From Aurantiochytrium sp. KH105 (lineage: Eukaryota; Sar; Bigyra; Thraustochytrida; Thraustochytriidae), in NCBI GenBank assembly GCA_003116975.1, contig BGKB01000132.1, positions 62,001 to 126,000 of the forward strand: DNA of 64,000 nt, written 5' to 3'. Made by a program: the position numbers and the translations under genes. Below are positions 10,182-20,816 of this stretch, in pieces. The notes below the pieces were generated by a model that did no database searches, had not been told where the DNA came from, and saw only the letters and a program-made list of their open reading frames with translations. Within the stretch, counting starts at the first letter, position 1. Every line of letters begins with the position of its first letter.

Positions 10182-12771
10182 TTATTTATTTGCTCGAGGT
10201 TGGCCACCGCCCAGAATGTGATGCACCAAAGTTGCAACGCCAAAACCAGTTCCGGTTCCCTTGGCAGCATCCCACACAGGACCTGCAATGTCCACGTGAG
10301 CCCAAGACACCTTTTCATGATTTATGAAACGGTGCAAAAAGAGCGCCGCCGTGATGGATCCACCCGCCCGCGTGCCAGTATTCTTCATGTCGGCGATATC
10401 ACTCTTAAGCTGTTTGGCATAAGCATGTTGCAAGGGCATCCGCCAAACGCTCTCCCCCGCAGCGGCGGCACTTTCGAGCAGCCTCTTGGCAAATCTTTCT
10501 GAATGAACGAACACGCCTGCAGTTTCGTCGCCAAGTGCAATGATGCACGCGCCCGTGAGCGTTGCCACATCGATGATTTCCTCCGCCCCCTGAGCTTGAG
10601 CATAAAGAAGAGCGTCCGCAAGAGCAAGACGCCCCTCTGCATCCGTGTTGTTCACCTCAACTGTGGTTCCGTCCGAAGCGCGCAAGACGCTGCCCGGGAG
10701 CATCGCTCCACCCGAAATAAGGTTTTCACACGCTGGGACAATGAAGTCGATCTGAACTCCAGGCGGCTGCAGAGCCAGAATCGTCTCAGCGGCACCCAAA
10801 GTTGCAGCTGCACCACCCATGTCAAACTTCATCACATCGATCATCGAACCTTCTCCAACCTTGAGGTTGTAACCCCCGGAGTCGAATGTAACACCTTTGC
10901 CCACCACGGCGATCTTGCGTGAAGGCTCGGCATTGCCATCGCCAAGAAATTCTGGCGATGTGTATCGAAGATGAATGAGTTGCGGCGGGTTCACGGAGCC
11001 GCTTCCAACACCAAGGAAGAGCTGCATCCCATGTTCTCCGAACGCAGAGCATTGCTCGGCGTTGAGGGTCTTGCACGCAAGGAGTTCCGAGGTTGACGCG
11101 ATCCGCTCAGCAAAAGCTGCCAGAGTCGTCGGGTTAACATAATTAGGAGGCGCATTGACAAGCTCGAGTGCAGTGCGCGTGCCCCGAGCAACCGCGCTGC
11201 CCCGAAGAAGGCCATTTCGATCGCCGCCAGCAACATGAATGGCCACATCGTTCTTCTTTCTCGAGTCCGTGCAACTCGCAAGCGCACGCGAAGAGCGGAA
11301 GCGCAGATCTGGCTCAGCGCGAGCGAGGATCGCCGACACCACCGCGCATGTTTCAGCTGTATCGAGCGCGAGCGCATTCACTTCCGTTTTTTCGATTTCA
11401 CCCTGGCCGCCAGCTTTGGTACACTCTCCCACCACGAGCAGGCCCAGCGATTCAAGCGAGTTCCACTTCATACCGGAGGCTATTTGGAGACCATAGTTTC
11501 GAAGCTGGAGAGCCGACGGTGCGCCCTTCTCTCCCATGCCATGACCGAGACCTACAAGAAGAATCTGCTTTGCAGGTTTGGTCGCGTCATCACTACGCGC
11601 AACGCGTAGATACAAAGACTGGCCTTCCTTGCCTGCAAAGCCAGAGGCCGCGCACTCTTGAGCAAGGGAGACGCCCAATGCGGACTCGAGCTTGCCCATG
11701 CCACCATCAGCATAGTCTGTGCAAGGATCGAGGCCCAGAGTTCGAATTTAGGAAGGGTGCGCGGCAAGGGCACGTAGAGAATAGACGGCTCCTCGAAAAG
11801 AAAAAAAAAGAAGGAAAGAAATGGAGGGAGGAAGAATGAGCGAGATGGATCAGGATTTCCGCAAGGCGAGGCATCGGTGCAAAAGTTAGCCCATCTGGTT
11901 GCCTTTTTCCAAATCAAACATTGACGATGCAGTCGTCTCTAAACAGCAAGAAAAACGAATGGGTCTTGGGCCACAAGGATGCGCGAGGACGCAGGAGGCT
12001 TTCCGTCACAGGCAAACAAGCAAGCCAGAAAGCGAGCGAGCCAGCGAGCGACAGCAAGACTGCGTACGAATCGCGAACACCGTGGACAGACGCCCGCAAG
12101 TCGGCTAGCTCAGCAGGGTGGTGATCTTTTGCTCTCTGCTTGCTTGCATTTTATCGGTCGATCTAAATAAAAGGCACAGCGCACTCGCTTACTTGCTTGC
12201 TTGCTCACTCGAATGCTCACTCGAGTACTCGCTCCCGCGCCCGCACTCAAGCTCAGGCACGACTAGCGATGGCAGCAGCAGCAGCAGAAGTTTCGTTTCC
12301 GTCGAAACTATCCCATCTAATTCAATTCAATTCCTTTGTATCCCAATCCAATCCATTCCATTCGATCGGTCGCAAAAAGGTGTACGAGGAGATGGACAAC
12401 GAGGAGGAAGAAAAGAGAGAAAAGAGGGGATCCTTCTGCTGCGGCATTCATTATCGATCTTTGATAAAGTGATACTTACGGTCTTCAGTGATGGCTGCGG
12501 TCACGCCGTCCAGGAGCGACCAGTCAAGCGGCGCCGGCGCGTCCGTGGCCACGTGGATGGGCCTGGCGGCTACGCCTGCGGCGGCGCACGGCCGGGTGAA
12601 CTCGGCCCACGCCTTGTTCACCGCGAGCCCGTGCCGCGCGGCGGCCTTCCTCGACCCTTCCGGCGCCAGTCTCGCGCTCGCGGCCACCACCCGCGGCGCC
12701 GCCACTCGAGGCGCCCCCGCCGCGCCGCGCGCGACCTGCGCGGCCACGCGCCGGCTCGCCGTCCGCAGCAT
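10182..12771 (-). CDS. Leucine aminopeptidase, M17 family, with organelle-targeting first exon (two exons)
   Basis: Model: exon 1 12771-12480, intron 12479-11717, exon 2 11716-10182, giving 608 residues. Exon 2 carries the M17 metal and signature motifs VGKGVTFDSGG and NTDAEGRLALADAL plus GTGFG near the end. Read alone from its ATG (11699) it lacks the N-terminal start of the family domain. Exon 1 supplies it: an Arg/Ala-rich, acid-free leader typical of mitochondrial or plastid transit peptides, then IHVATDAPAPLDW, which aligns with the start of plant M17 enzymes. The donor GTAAGT at 12479 and acceptor CAG at 11717 join in frame, creating a His codon across the junction. The enzyme removes N-terminal amino acids from peptides using two metal ions as a hexamer. 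Confidence 0.88.
11717..12479 (-). other. Intron of the leucine aminopeptidase gene
   Basis: The 763-base intron begins GTAAGT on the minus strand and ends TTGCACAG. It contains a long pyrimidine tract (about 11790-11830 on the minus strand) and a CTG-rich simple repeat. The phase is 1 at both ends, which keeps the reading frame. Confidence 0.8.
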
Positions 12772-13490
12772 CCTCGCCTCTGCCTCCGCCTCTGCCCCTG
12801 CCTTGCCCTGCCCTCCGCGACGAGGCCGCTCTGGATGCCGCTCTGCGCCGCGCTCTCCTCGCCCTCCTCGCGCTGCAGCTTCGCGTTCTGCTGTTCCCTC
12901 ACGCCTTCCTTACCAGTGCCCTCTGTCCAGTGGCAGTTCCGCTAATGCCACACACAGCAGTTTATCTTCCGCTGTAAGTGACTCTTCCGCCCGCCACAAG
13001 TAAACTTTCCGCCACCTCCCGCCACTGCCCGCTGCTGCTGCCAGCGCGCTATCGGCACTCCCCCACACTTCTTGCGTACCCCCCTCCCGCGTCGTCTCTC
13101 TTTACTTATTTCGGAAGCGCCGTGTGCACGGGGGCCTTGCCAAAAGTCTGTGTCGCATTTCGGGGGATCCTTGCCCCTCTACGACAAGCAGGGCCGGCGG
13201 TGCTCGTTTGTCCGACAAAAGACACTAGATTTTGTGAACAGGCACCTAATTGGGCACGGCGCACCTTCGCACACCGGCACAGAGGGGGAGAGATGCGAGG
13301 GCGACGGTCGCACGGCAGACTGGCAACCAGCGTGGCGCCTCGAAGGTCCTTCTCCTCCGTACCGCGCAGCGAGCCAAGCCGAGCCAAGCCGAGCCGACCC
13401 GCAGCGGAAGCTTCGTGAACTCGAACACTCCGAAGGCAGTCAGACAGAGCGAGGGCATCTCGAGCCACGTGGCACGCCAGAATCGTCATC
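12772..13490. other. GC-rich divergent intergenic region
   Basis: About 720 bases between the divergent aminopeptidase and TMEM14 starts. It is GC-rich and gives long but compositionally random open frames on both strands. A GAGCCAAGCC direct repeat occurs at about 13371-13395. No RNA gene seen. Confidence 0.5.
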
Positions 13491-14128
13491 ATGTTGGACT
13501 TTTGCCTGACCATCCCGTACGGCGCCCTGCTCGTGCTGGGCGGCCTGCTTGGCGCCATCAGGGCGGGGTCCATTGTGTCTGCGCTCACGGGTACGTTTTA
13601 GACCGATACAACCGGTTCCATTGGCGAGCCGCTACGCTTGCGGACTGGGCGCCACGTGCTGGGTGGCCCACCGCAAGGTAAAGAGTACTTACTCGTTGAA
13701 TCTGCTGTTTGACTAACCGACGAATTCTCGCGCTTTCGATCTCGATCTCGCTCTCGCTCTCAAACGCCGCAATGCGATGACGATGACGATGACGATGGCA
13801 ATGACCCTTCTTCAACATCGCAGGTTGTGGCATTGGTCTTGCTCTCATCGCCATTGGCTGGACTTCGTACCAGGAGTATCTCGAGAACAAGAATGAGGAG
13901 GACAAGAGGTACCGGTCGCCGACTTATGCCTACGTCGTTGTGTCGGCGGTGCTCACCCTCATCGTGACCATGCTCATGTTCGAGCGTTACCAAGAGACGG
14001 GCGTCTTTATGCCTGCTGGCTTTGTTGCGGCACTGAGCGCCGGTATGCTCGCCTTCTACGCCTACAAGCTTCTTTTCTCAGGCGATGTTGGCTCGCACGC
14101 CAAGCGTGCCTACGAGCACAACGACTAA
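13491..14128 (+). CDS. TMEM14-family small membrane protein (two exons)
   Basis: Model: exon 1 13491-13590, intron 13591-13823, exon 2 13824-14128, giving about 134 residues. Exon 1 encodes MLDFCLTIPYGALLVLGG, the conserved start of TMEM14/UPF0136 proteins, followed by GAIRAGSIVSALTG. The exon junction completes a Gly codon. Exon 2 continues with GIGLALIAIGW and later membrane helices, ending AYKLLF and a charged tail. Family members are mitochondrial or chloroplast envelope proteins linked to haem precursor or fatty-acid export; the role here is inferred only. The acidic insert after helix 2 (NKNEEDKRYRSP) is longer than in animal TMEM14. Confidence 0.85.
13591..13823 (+). other. Intron of the TMEM14-like gene
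   Basis: A 233-base intron beginning GTACGT and ending CATCGCAG. It contains TCTCGATCTCGCTCTCG-type repeats and a GATGAC repeat shortly before the acceptor. Phase 1. Confidence 0.85.
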
Positions 14129-14366
14129 AGGTAACCTCGTCGCGTTTATAGACATGTAGCTACGCCCTTCGCTCCCTCTACTTCTCCCTCCTCCCATCCC
14201 CCTTGAGTTAATTTAAGCCTAGCCAGTTAGACAAGCTTTCTCACCTTTGCTTGCGTGTCACACTCCCCCCTTTCTTTTCATCCCTGAAGCGAGGGGGCTC
14301 CATCGAATGGGCGCCCCTGCTGCGGCTCCTTTATTGGAGATCAATTTGCTTCTTTACTTTTCTTTA

Positions 14367-17300
14367 TTAGATGGAAACAAGTCTTTCGTGTACTGCTTCG
14401 GTTGTCAACGGTTCTTGCGGTAACGCAATGGCTCTCAAAGGCTTCTTACGACTGCACATACGATCCACACTTGCCATTACACGTAGCACGCTTTCTTTTA
14501 CTCTCTTTGTCCCTGCGAGCACGAATTGCTTTAACAAGGGTGCCATCGACATTGGCACGGCCCGATTCGAGGCTGCACCGCCGAACGTGCACGGTGCTAC
14601 CGCGACACATTTAAGACGACTAACTGCAACGACCACGACGAACGCGACGACCGCGAGACAAAGAAGCAGGCTCACAAGGACGCCACCAAAGCTGCCCCAA
14701 TGTTGAGTCTGCGCTGAGTCAACAAGAAGATGCTGTGACATCTCCACATAGAAAAACAGAAGCATGAAACTGCTCGCGAGCTGGTCCATGAACATAATTG
14801 TCCGGTACTTGAATGGCCGTACGCAGGAAGTAGCGAGCATATAGAGAAGAATGTTTCCCTGAGATATGAGGCATTGAGCCGTCGGTGAAGCCACAAAGGT
14901 CCCGGTGAAAATTAGCGCAAATATGCGCAGCGCAGCGGCCGCAGCCCATAAACCATGCCGCCGCGCCTCTGCGCCCTCCACAAAGGTAGCGAAAGTTATC
15001 TGAGTGCAAGCTGCGTTCTTGCAGAGCCAAGAGTAGAGATAGCGCGACACCCAAACGATAAGCACTCCACAAAGAAATACGCCTACGGGCGCGGCGATGC
15101 CAATCATTGCAGCGAAATGCCAACTTCCCTCCGTCCAGCATTCCTGGCTCGTATCAAGGACAAGACGTGGGCTCCCGTCTTTGGAATCGGTACATACAAA
15201 AAGACGAGCAATTCCCACAGTAATCTGAGGATATAGAAAACGCGTGACCGTACGCGTGCTTTTCCATAAGGAAGTTTTTGCCCGACAGACACCTCGATTT
15301 TTTATTGAAACCAGCACCGCCATCAGAAGGGGAAGCACATACACCAGCAGCACCGCTTCGATCATGAATGAGGGCACGAAGCTGTCTTCGAGGATGCATG
15401 GAGACCATGTGAGAGTGCCCGACGTAGTACTCGCTGTTAGGGAACTCGCCCACATCACAGGGAGAGCCCAATCTGCCCGAAAGGCGCGCAAGACAGATAT
15501 CTGCTGTAGGAAGCCCAGTACTATCTTGAATACATTATCGCTTGCGGAAAATGGCGTCAGCTGTGTACAGACGCACATGAACAAACTGGCAAGAATTACG
15601 CCCAGAACACTCAGACCTGCATGCGTTTGAAGAGTTGCGCATGCAGTGCAACCCGTCAAGCTGCCTCGCCAATGGCTTGCAGCACATTCACCGCAAAGGA
15701 TCCCGGCATAGCCTGACGCACATTGCGATGTACGGTACATTCTAATAAAGTCCGCGTTCGCGAGCAATGCCTCGGTGGTCGAATTTGCCACTTCTCGCAG
15801 CTGCTCAGCGAGAAGATGTGAGCGTCCTGCAAACGTGCACGCAGATCTTGATAAGCACGGCAGGAACGCTCCTGAGCGAGCAAAAGTATGGAAAAAGCGC
15901 TGAGCAGGAATTGCAATCGCGCCGCCAAGGCATCGCGCGCCTTCAGGGCATTCAGAACACACTTCGTCTGAGCTGTTCCAGCTCACAAAAGCTGGGCCTT
16001 CGCATCGCTCACAGCTGTCACGAGTGAGCGTGGATATCGAACCTGGCAGGCAAGCGTAGCACTGCGTTGCTGGCCACGACCCCGGCCTGAACGTTCCACG
16101 TGGGCATTGTTCGGAACGTGATATGTTAGTACTGTCAGGAAAATACCAGCCTGGAATAGTACGGCTTGCTGAAGATGTACATACTTTGAGACCGGTTTGC
16201 GCATATGGAACTAAAATGTCGCCGCTCGGACAGTGATCGACAAGAATTGGAAGTTTTGCGCTGGCGATCCTTCGTTTGCTCGTAAAATGCTGCGAATGAA
16301 GTTTGGGCTGCAGATGAAGCGTGTAGTTTCCTGTTGCAGCGACAACTCGAATGCCACGGATCAAAAGAGAATCTTGCAGCGCCAGTGTTCCAGCAAATGG
16401 CTCCGGTAAATGAACGCTCGTCTTGAGTGCAGCAGGCGTTTGAATAACGAGTGGAAGCACGAGCTCGCGTGGCGTCGCAAATGGCTCGTCGAACGCATCG
16501 ACGAGAACAACGCAGAAGGGGGGAAGGTTGCCGCCGCTATGCGTTGAAAGGCTTGCGATAGTCTCTGTCTGAAATGTGCAGGTCAGCTTGTCATTGTCAT
16601 CATTATTATCATCGTCGAGCTGAGCCGGGCACACTTTGAGCGCTGCCGGGGCCGTTGTAATCGGTTTAGCATGGGTTGCCTTGTCAAAAGAGACATTTTG
16701 CAAGTTGAATACACCATTGTTTCCGGCAATTAACGCCCAGTCATTTGCTTCCGAAACAAGGCGCAAATCAGCCACTAAATCTACGTAGATGAGAGGCGCA
16801 GCAAGAGCATGGTTCCCCACGAAACTGGCGTTCGAAATGTTGACTGCAATAAGATGACCCGCTCCCGGCACCACCGCAATCGCTCCACCCGCACCAGCGT
16901 CAGAGCCGAGTACACGATTCGCCTTGAACTCGGAGATCCCGCCCAGTGCAATACGAGAACCTAGGTCGAGAGCCATCGCGCCTCCATGGCTTCTTGCAGT
17001 ATTTTGAATAAAGTGGGCGCTTCCATTAACGGCGAGCGAGGCGCCACTTCGAACGCGAAGAGCTCCCGCGCGAGATAATGCCTGGTTTTTCGTGCAGTTG
17101 AGATTGTCGGTAATCAGCTCAGCGCCTCCATCCAGGCAAATCGCCCCTCCTTCTCCTTCGACGGCTTGATTTCCGACAAGGACCAATGTTCCAAGACTCG
17201 CACAGCGTGTATTTCTTGCAAAGCCCAACGCCCCCCCACAGCGCCTCGCTTGATTGTTTGTAAAGGAATTGACGCCGTCTAGATGAAGACTAAGCTGAAG

Positions 17301-19526
17301 ATTTCCAGACGTAGCGTGTTCGATCGGAGACGAAAATATTGCACCTCCTGAGCCCGACACTGCTACATTGGCGTGGAACGTGGATTCGGTCATGGTCATG
17401 TTCGCTTCTGTTGTCATGAGCAGTGCACCGCCATTCGAAAGAGCGCTGTTATTTTCGAACCTTGAAGATATCATGCTTAGGCTCATTCCAGGCGCGCCTG
17501 CAGCGAGAAGAACACCTCCACCACCGCCCTTGGCATGATTGTCTGTAAAGGACGAGTTCGAGATCAGTACACGTGCAGGTCCTCGGATCGAGAGCACGCC
17601 GCCATCAACATCTGCGACATTCTCAAAAATCTGTGAATCGCTCATTGCAAGTGCGAAAATGTTCTGATTTGCGCCGTCGAGGTTAAGACTGGACGGCCTT
17701 GAGGTTATCGCCACGAGAGCGCCGTGATTGGTGACACGAGCAGCCGTCAACGAAGTCTGGTCAACGATAACGGCGTTGTTGCCATCGTAGACCTGCGACA
17801 CGAAGGCTCCAACGTGTGCGAGAGCAGTGCGCACGAAGCTCTTTCTTACAATGAGACGCACGAGGCGCTCTGCCCGTGACAAGTCAAGAAGTTCATAGTT
17901 CACACCACTATCGCCGAAATAGAAAAGACCACCTTCGAAAGCACGGTGATCCTCGAAATAACAACCAAGAAAGGTTGCACGAAGGCTGAGCAAGCCACGG
18001 CCGACGCTTAAAAGACCTCCTCGAGTTGCGGCTACATTTCTACGAAAGGTACAAGACTCCACCCAAAGACGACCCCCAGCAACGGTCCTAGGCTCGCTGC
18101 TCAATGCAACGATGCCACCTGCCTCCATGGCCGTGTTGTTTTCAAAAAGAGAATCCTTAAACACCACGTCAAGAGAGCCGACTCCGTTTGCGTTGCTAAA
18201 AACTCCCGCAGAAGCACCTATATTGTTGGAGATGACGGCGCGAAGCACCCTTGTTGTCGCGTACGACCCTCCCCAGAAGACTCCAGCCGGACCAGCGAGA
18301 TTCTGATTCCCAGAAATGCTTGCATTTTGAATCTCAAAATGAGAATATGTTCCCTGATATACTGCTCCTGAGCAGTTTGTGACGCTGACTCCATCGAGAA
18401 CAAGCGAGGCGTTCTCGTGAAGGTAAAAAAGATAGGTATCATCCAAGTCGTTGTTGCCGTCTCCGCACGTCAACACAAGATCCTGCTGCGAATCCACGAG
18501 ATGGAGACTGAAGTGCGCAGGTACGCTAATTGCCGCTTGATTGCACGTCAGCGGGCCTCGAAGACTTGAGAGATCCAGCGTGCACTCTTGGCGAATCAGG
18601 AATTGCGAGCATTGTTCTGCCATGGCGGCACTGAGGCGACCCGAGGTTTCAGGACATGCAGCCACAATATTGATCGTCGCAGCAGACGCTGTTGGGGTTG
18701 TAGTAGAGATTACCGATGTCGTTGGCGAGCTAGTAGCCGTCGTGGACGCGCGTACTGCTGCGCAAGAGCAGTACGCCCAGTCCAGACCTTGAAAATCGCC
18801 CTGTAATAGCTCGGTTTTCACGCCGCACCATTGTACAGTAGCCTCGTCTTCCGGTGTCCCGTGTTCTGACGCGCGTGGTGGGCGACGTCCATCTTTTTCC
18901 TCGAGGGAAAGGCAAACTTCGAAAGCGGCGCCTTCAAATGCAAACGGAAAAGTACAGGGGTGCTCTTCGAAGGTGCAGGGATCGTAACATGGACGCGCGT
19001 AGGACAGATCGCCGCTTTCATAGCATGTCTTGAGGCACCAGCTCTGCACATAAACGGCACGGTCCTCGTCGCAGCTCGGATCAGCTGAATCACAGATCTT
19101 GCATGCTTCCGGGTACGCTGCAAGCAAGGCAGCACACGACCCTTCACCTTGTAAAAGGTCCAGTTCGTTTATGCATTCCACAGAGCACACCCCACATGAT
19201 CGCGGACATGCCATTTTTATGCTTTCTGAAGCCTGGTCGCCGAGGTTACACCATCCATTGTCAGACCAGACGTTGAGCGAGCTGTCGTTCCAGAAGCCTT
19301 CAACAACCTGCGGCTTGGCTACATCATAGCACCACAAACCACTATCGTGGCACGTGGGAAGATCTTGCGTATCCCCCACGAGGCGCCGATGCCATGGCCG
19401 GTGCTTTGGCAGCTCGGCATCGAAACGTAGGGGCAGTGTGGCCCTCGCCCTGTGCCATAGACAAAATAAAATTATGATGGCCCTGACGAGCAGCCTTTGA
19501 GGATGCATTGCGGGTTGAGCACGCAT
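14367..19526 (-). CDS. Giant secreted/membrane protein: cysteine-rich start, right-handed beta-helix (POMP-like repeats), multi-pass C terminus
   Basis: This encodes 1,719 residues in one exon. A signal peptide (about 1-30) is followed by a Cys-rich zone with a ShK-like cluster ending CPRSCGVC (about 60-115) and a second Cys-rich block, then a Thr/Ser-rich linker. From about 300 to 950 there are many repeats of the type FxxNxA...GGAI/GGV (for example FENNTAMEAGGI, FTDNHAKGGGGGVLL), matching the polymorphic outer-membrane-protein/pectate-lyase-like beta-helix. A Cys-rich EGF/GCC2-like part (CASGYAGILCGEC) then precedes about seven hydrophobic helices and a basic cytoplasmic tail. The layout suggests a surface adhesin or receptor. 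Such proteins are expanded in stramenopiles and other protists; ligand unknown. Confidence 0.85.
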   Translation of the reverse strand: MRAQPAMHPQRLLVRAIIILFCLWHRARATLPLRFDAELPKHRPWHRRLVGDTQDLPTCHDSGLWCYDVAKPQVVEGFWNDSSLNVWSDNGWCNLGDQASESIKMACPRSCGVCSVECINELDLLQGEGSCAALLAAYPEACKICDSADPSCDEDRAVYVQSWCLKTCYESGDLSYARPCYDPCTFEEHPCTFPFAFEGAAFEVCLSLEEKDGRRPPRASEHGTPEDEATVQWCGVKTELLQGDFQGLDWAYCSCAAVRASTTATSSPTTSVISTTTPTASAATINIVAACPETSGRLSAAMAEQCSQFLIRQECTLDLSSLRGPLTCNQAAISVPAHFSLHLVDSQQDLVLTCGDGNNDLDDTYLFYLHENASLVLDGVSVTNCSGAVYQGTYSHFEIQNASISGNQNLAGPAGVFWGGSYATTRVLRAVISNNIGASAGVFSNANGVGSLDVVFKDSLFENNTAMEAGGIVALSSEPRTVAGGRLWVESCTFRRNVAATRGGLLSVGRGLLSLRATFLGCYFEDHRAFEGGLFYFGDSGVNYELLDLSRAERLVRLIVRKSFVRTALAHVGAFVSQVYDGNNAVIVDQTSLTAARVTNHGALVAITSRPSSLNLDGANQNIFALAMSDSQIFENVADVDGGVLSIRGPARVLISNSSFTDNHAKGGGGGVLLAAGAPGMSLSMISSRFENNSALSNGGALLMTTEANMTMTESTFHANVAVSGSGGAIFSSPIEHATSGNLQLSLHLDGVNSFTNNQARRCGGALGFARNTRCASLGTLVLVGNQAVEGEGGAICLDGGAELITDNLNCTKNQALSRAGALRVRSGASLAVNGSAHFIQNTARSHGGAMALDLGSRIALGGISEFKANRVLGSDAGAGGAIAVVPGAGHLIAVNISNASFVGNHALAAPLIYVDLVADLRLVSEANDWALIAGNNGVFNLQNVSFDKATHAKPITTAPAALKVCPAQLDDDNNDDNDKLTCTFQTETIASLSTHSGGNLPPFCVVLVDAFDEPFATPRELVLPLVIQTPAALKTSVHLPEPFAGTLALQDSLLIRGIRVVAATGNYTLHLQPKLHSQHFTSKRRIASAKLPILVDHCPSGDILVPYAQTGLKVCTSSASRTIPGWYFPDSTNISRSEQCPRGTFRPGSWPATQCYACLPGSISTLTRDSCERCEGPAFVSWNSSDEVCSECPEGARCLGGAIAIPAQRFFHTFARSGAFLPCLSRSACTFAGRSHLLAEQLREVANSTTEALLANADFIRMYRTSQCASGYAGILCGECAASHWRGSLTGCTACATLQTHAGLSVLGVILASLFMCVCTQLTPFSASDNVFKIVLGFLQQISVLRAFRADWALPVMWASSLTASTTSGTLTWSPCILEDSFVPSFMIEAVLLVYVLPLLMAVLVSIKNRGVCRAKTSLWKSTRTVTRFLYPQITVGIARLFVCTDSKDGSPRLVLDTSQECWTEGSWHFAAMIGIAAPVGVFLCGVLIVWVSRYLYSWLCKNAACTQITFATFVEGAEARRHGLWAAAAALRIFALIFTGTFVASPTAQCLISQGNILLYMLATSCVRPFKYRTIMFMDQLASSFMLLFFYVEMSQHLLVDSAQTQHWGSFGGVLVSLLLCLAVVAFVVVVAVSRLKCVAVAPCTFGGAASNRAVPMSMAPLLKQFVLAGTKRVKESVLRVMASVDRMCSRKKPLRAIALPQEPLTTEAVHERLVSI

Positions 19527-19934
19527 GTCAGTACTCCGAGTCGAGGAAAGGGTCGCTTACTCGTTGTTCTCTGCTGATGCACGAGTCGCTCGGCGGGAAA
19601 ATGTTTCTGCCTGGACATGATCGACAAAAATGAGGGAGACCACGCACGAAACCAACCTTGCGTGGCGTCACTTTGCGACACCTTTATCCCGCCTCACCTG
19701 CGTCTACTGTAGTCTCCGTCGGACTCCTCGCCGTTCGCTCCCACCCGAATCTAAGCCAAGCTAATGGACTTTTCTCTCCGCTCTTGCGCCTCCTCGCGCG
19801 GCGTCGCGCCCGCTCGCAAGGATGCGCTCTCACTCTTTGATGGCCACACCACAAGGACTCGGCGAAGAGAGCAACATACCCTGGGGGGCTAAAGCACCCG
19901 CGATCTGAAGTGCGTTTTTTCCGATGGAATTGTC
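19527..19934. other. Intergenic
   Basis: About 400 bases upstream of the giant gene and downstream of the next minus-strand fragment. Nothing recognisable. Confidence 0.4.
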
Positions 19935-20259
19935 TTATTGGTTATATTCGTAGCCGGCGGAGCCGGTCTTGACGAAGGATGACTTGTAGAAGAAGGAGAC
20001 TTGGGAGTAGGCCAATGAATAAGAGCTTCCTCGACGCGCAGTAGCTGCTTCGCCAAAGTCATCAAGCGGTTTCTCCTTGTAGAAATCTCGAAGGAGTCTG
20101 TCTGCGTTTGCTTTGAGCGCGATCGCCTTGTCCTTGTCGCCGTGAGCAGCCTCGTACAGGTATTGCGCGGCAGCGAGGCGCGCATGGAGGTATTGTTGAA
20201 CATCGGGCGCCTGGTTTTCCTTCGCGTTAATGTAGGTCGAAGCAATGTCCGGAAGCTCG
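19935..20259 (-). CDS. Hypothetical protein, C-terminal fragment cut by assembly gap
   Basis: About 107 codons read on the minus strand from the edge of the N gap to a stop at 19935. The fragment is helical and Ala/Lys-rich (YLHARLAAAQYLYEA, KAIALKANADRLLRDF) with a Tyr/Ser-rich tail. I do not recognise the family. The frame can be joined through the gap to the zinc-knuckle fragment only because the Ns are read as codons, so the two pieces may belong to different genes. Confidence 0.45.
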
Positions 20260-20525
20260 NNNNNNNNNNNNNNNNNNNNNNNNNNNNNNNNNNNNNNNNN
20301 NNNNNNNNNNNNNNNNNNNNNNNNNNNNNNNNNNNNNNNNNNNNNNNNNNNNNNNNNNNNNNNNNNNNNNNNNNNNNNNNNNNNNNNNNNNNNNNNNNNN
20401 NNNNNNNNNNNNNNNNNNNNNNNNNNNNNNNNNNNNNNNNNNNNNNNNNNNNNNNNNNNNNNNNNNNNNNNNNNNNNNNNNNNNNNNNNNNNNNNNNNNN
20501 NNNNNNNNNNNNNNNNNNNNNNNNN
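20260..20525. other. Assembly gap (266 Ns)
   Basis: A run of 266 undetermined bases. Joins across it are unsupported. Confidence 0.99.
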
Positions 20526-20816
20526 AGGCTGTTTGCCGCCCTGGATAGCTCGGCACCGCTTTTTGTTTCGACTCGTGTGGCGGCCCCCACAGCTTGCGCA
20601 AGGCCGCATTGGGCATTCGTCTCTACGATGGCACGGAGGTTTTGCCGGGTCACACCAACAAGTACAGCCTTTCTTCACAGAATGTCTTTTACTGCATTGA
20701 TTGCAGATAGGCGTGCAAGCTTGATTGTACGCATGCTTGGATTCGCATTCACTACATGGCCGAGACCTGCATCTGTCACGCCTGCATTCATTCGCGCCAT
20801 CGCACCAGCAAGTCAT
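20526..20816 (-). CDS. Cysteine/histidine-rich zinc-knuckle-like protein, N-terminal fragment
   Basis: 97 codons from an ATG at 20816 run into the gap. The sequence is packed with Cys and His in repeated units: CSECESKHAYNQAC, CNQCSKRHSVKKGC and CASCGGRHTSRNKKRC, that is C-x2-C-x3-H-x5-C twice and C-x2-C-x3-H-x7-C once, separated by CWCD-containing linkers (CWCDGANEC, CWCDPAKPPC). This resembles CCHC zinc knuckles but with unusual spacing (canonical is C-x2-C-x4-H-x4-C). It is strongly basic, so nucleic-acid binding is plausible. Whether it belongs to a mobile element or a cellular gene cannot be told. Confidence 0.55.
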
